A model generated the notes under the pieces. The model was not told the origin of the DNA. It was given only the letters and a program-made list of their open reading frames with translations, and made no database searches. The translations under genes were made by a program, and so were the position numbers. Positions 57,366 through 58,367 of a stretch of DNA of 58,367 nucleotides are shown here, piece by piece. How positions within the stretch are numbered: position 1 is the first letter of the stretch; each line of letters opens with the position of its first letter. Location of the stretch: the NCBI GenBank assembly GCA_034434335.1, contig DAOTZS010000208.1, positions 1 to 58,367 on the forward strand. The letters are read 5' to 3'. The DNA is from DAOTZS01 sp034434335. GTDB taxonomy: Bacteria; Chloroflexota; Anaerolineae; CG2-30-64-16.

Positions 57366-58367
57366 TTACATCTCCAGCTCGTCAGAAGCTGGCACCGGAC
57401 GGCCTGGCACCATCTCGGATATGCGGGAGTAAACCACGACGGCCTGGTTTCCCAGCTGAGGCTGATAGATGGCGAGCCAGAGAGTGTATCGATAAGTAAT
57501 GGCCAGCGCTGTCCACAGCCACAAGGGGAGCTTGCCGCTAAGGATCAGACCTTGTTCCGGTGGAACAAGGGGGACAGCCACTTCCTGGGCTTCGCTGTAA
57601 TCCAGGTAGGCAGTGGGAAGGGTGAAGGTAAGTTGGGTGTAATTGGCCCGGGACAGCCTGTGGACCTGCACAGGTACACCAGGGGATGAGCCCAGGGATA
57701 GGGCAGGCGGTGATACCCAGCCCAGACGGACATCGAACTGGTAGAAGGGCGCCGGGAAGGTCAGACAGGCCAGGGCGGCGTAGAGCCAGTTGGGGCCGCG
57801 CCCGTAGATGGCCAGGGGTGTGTTTTCGGGCAAATAGTCCAGCACGGCCGGCAGGTGGCGGGGTTCCCAGATAGCTTTTTCGCCGACAAAACGTACGCCG
57901 AGAGTGCGGGCCAGGCGGTCGAGGTCTACCGCGGTTTCGGTCGGGGCGGCGGTCAGGTGAGAACGGCGCAGTTCCTCCGGGTCATAGGCAAAGAGACGGG
58001 CCACCCGCTCGACCAGAGCGTTGAAGGTGGGGCCGGTGGCGGTTGTACCCCGTTCCAGGCCGGTGATGATGCCGCGCAGCGGGGGGCCGGCGTCGGTGAC
58101 GAAACCTGGACCGTCCCGTTGGGAGTGCAGGTCGGCCAGGAGGATCAGCCCGTGGCGGGCGAGCATCGCTGTCCAGGCAGTGTGCGCGGCCTCGTCACCG
58201 GTGAGCAGGATGGCATGGGAGCAGTGGTCAAAGATGCGTTCCTGGTCCGGCGTGGGGCGGCCTCCGATATCTACGATCAAGGGCAGGTGGCGAGCGGCGA
58301 TGTCCCGGCAGATGTGGTCCACCCAGAGGGGGGTCCCCTGCCCCTTGACCCGGATCCGCCGTACCAG
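57366..58367 (-). CDS. CRISPR-associated Csx3-like protein with two Csx3 domains, 5' end outside window
   Basis: The frame is open to the window edge, so the start lies beyond 58367; 333 residues are visible. The N-terminal ~140 residues (VDIGGRPTPDQ, GLILLADLHS, GITGLERG-like IITGLERG) are an unassigned domain. Around visible residue 185-220 there is YGRGPNWLYAALA followed by QFDVRLGWV, and around 235-315 a second unit YTQLTFTLP, LILSGKLPLWLWTALA, IYQPQLGNQAVVVYSR. Both match the G-R-G-P-x-W-L...D-x-R-L-G layout of Csx3/Crn3 ring nucleases, which degrade cyclic oligoadenylate made by type III CRISPR. The second unit has lost the Asp and Arg. No cas genes or arrays are in view. Confidence 0.75.
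   Translation of the reverse strand: MVRRIRVKGQGTPLWVDHICRDIAARHLPLIVDIGGRPTPDQERIFDHCSHAILLTGDEAAHTAWTAMLARHGLILLADLHSQRDGPGFVTDAGPPLRGIITGLERGTTATGPTFNALVERVARLFAYDPEELRRSHLTAAPTETAVDLDRLARTLGVRFVGEKAIWEPRHLPAVLDYLPENTPLAIYGRGPNWLYAALACLTFPAPFYQFDVRLGWVSPPALSLGSSPGVPVQVHRLSRANYTQLTFTLPTAYLDYSEAQEVAVPLVPPEQGLILSGKLPLWLWTALAITYRYTLWLAIYQPQLGNQAVVVYSRISEMVPGRPVPASDELEM

Noticed and set aside
1..58367. CRISPR array, prophage or integron
   Set aside because: No regularly spaced repeats, integrase, capsid or transposase genes were seen, despite the Csx3-like gene and MITEs.

Overview
The window is a GC-rich bacterial chromosome segment from an environmental, probably thermophilic or anaerobic lineage. 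My best guess is a member of the Chloroflexota (Anaerolineae/Thermoflexia-like). This is inferred from the Pro/Thr-rich linkers on secreted proteins, the tungsten-type aldehyde:ferredoxin oxidoreductase, the Thermotoga-type inositol genes, the fused phosphofructokinase and the Csx3-like protein. No marker gene fixes the taxonomy. There are no rRNAs, transposases, prophage genes or CRISPR arrays; one tRNA-Arg is present.

Bases 1-14645 centre on sugar/inositol use. A cut MFS gene and a GDPD-family protein lead in. A minus-strand ABC operon of ribose/inositol type (binding protein, permease, ATPase, small metallopeptidase-like protein) faces a plus-strand lacI gene. Both promoters carry the same palindromic operator just after the -10 box. 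Behind lacI lies a six-gene run matching the Thermotoga inositol pathway: IolM-like dehydrogenase, two IolG-like dehydrogenases, IolN-like creatininase-fold hydrolase, IolO-like epimerase and a PfkB kinase. The simplest reading is LacI-controlled inositol uptake and oxidation.

Bases 15161-21141 hold a second ABC importer of the kind with two different ATPases and a small membrane protein. Bases 32250-21235 (minus strand) form a collinear ten-gene run: MoaD-like protein, aldehyde:ferredoxin oxidoreductase, a sulfatase-fold enzyme with Thr in place of Cys/Ser, sulfotransferase, two paralogous Gfo/Idh dehydrogenases, a sugar epimerase, a lipoprotein with an in-frame TGA at a Cys-Gly-(Cys) motif (candidate selenoprotein), an alpha/beta hydrolase and a xylulokinase-like kinase. 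This is the most unusual part of the window.

Bases 32641-44649 carry an aminotransferase, a GT2 glycosyltransferase, a MalY/PatB-type lyase, a nuclease-fold protein beside a UV-damage endonuclease, a phosphatase-methyltransferase fusion, tRNA-Arg, and a tightly overlapping set of aconitase X, lipid kinase, Ca2+/H+ antiporter and Maf. Bases 44738-58367 carry secreted glycosidase-like proteins, a UvrD/PcrA helicase, a VOC protein, a tandem-fused phosphofructokinase, an L,D-transpeptidase, a bacterial translin and, cut by the window edge, a protein with two Csx3-like domains.

Four copies of a hairpin-rich element (161-221 bp) with GTAACTATTCAGG-type inverted ends and 8-bp target duplications are scattered through the window at 761, 14919, 32307 and 40155. 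They look like a miniature inverted-repeat transposable element, possibly mobilised by an IS66-like transposase elsewhere.
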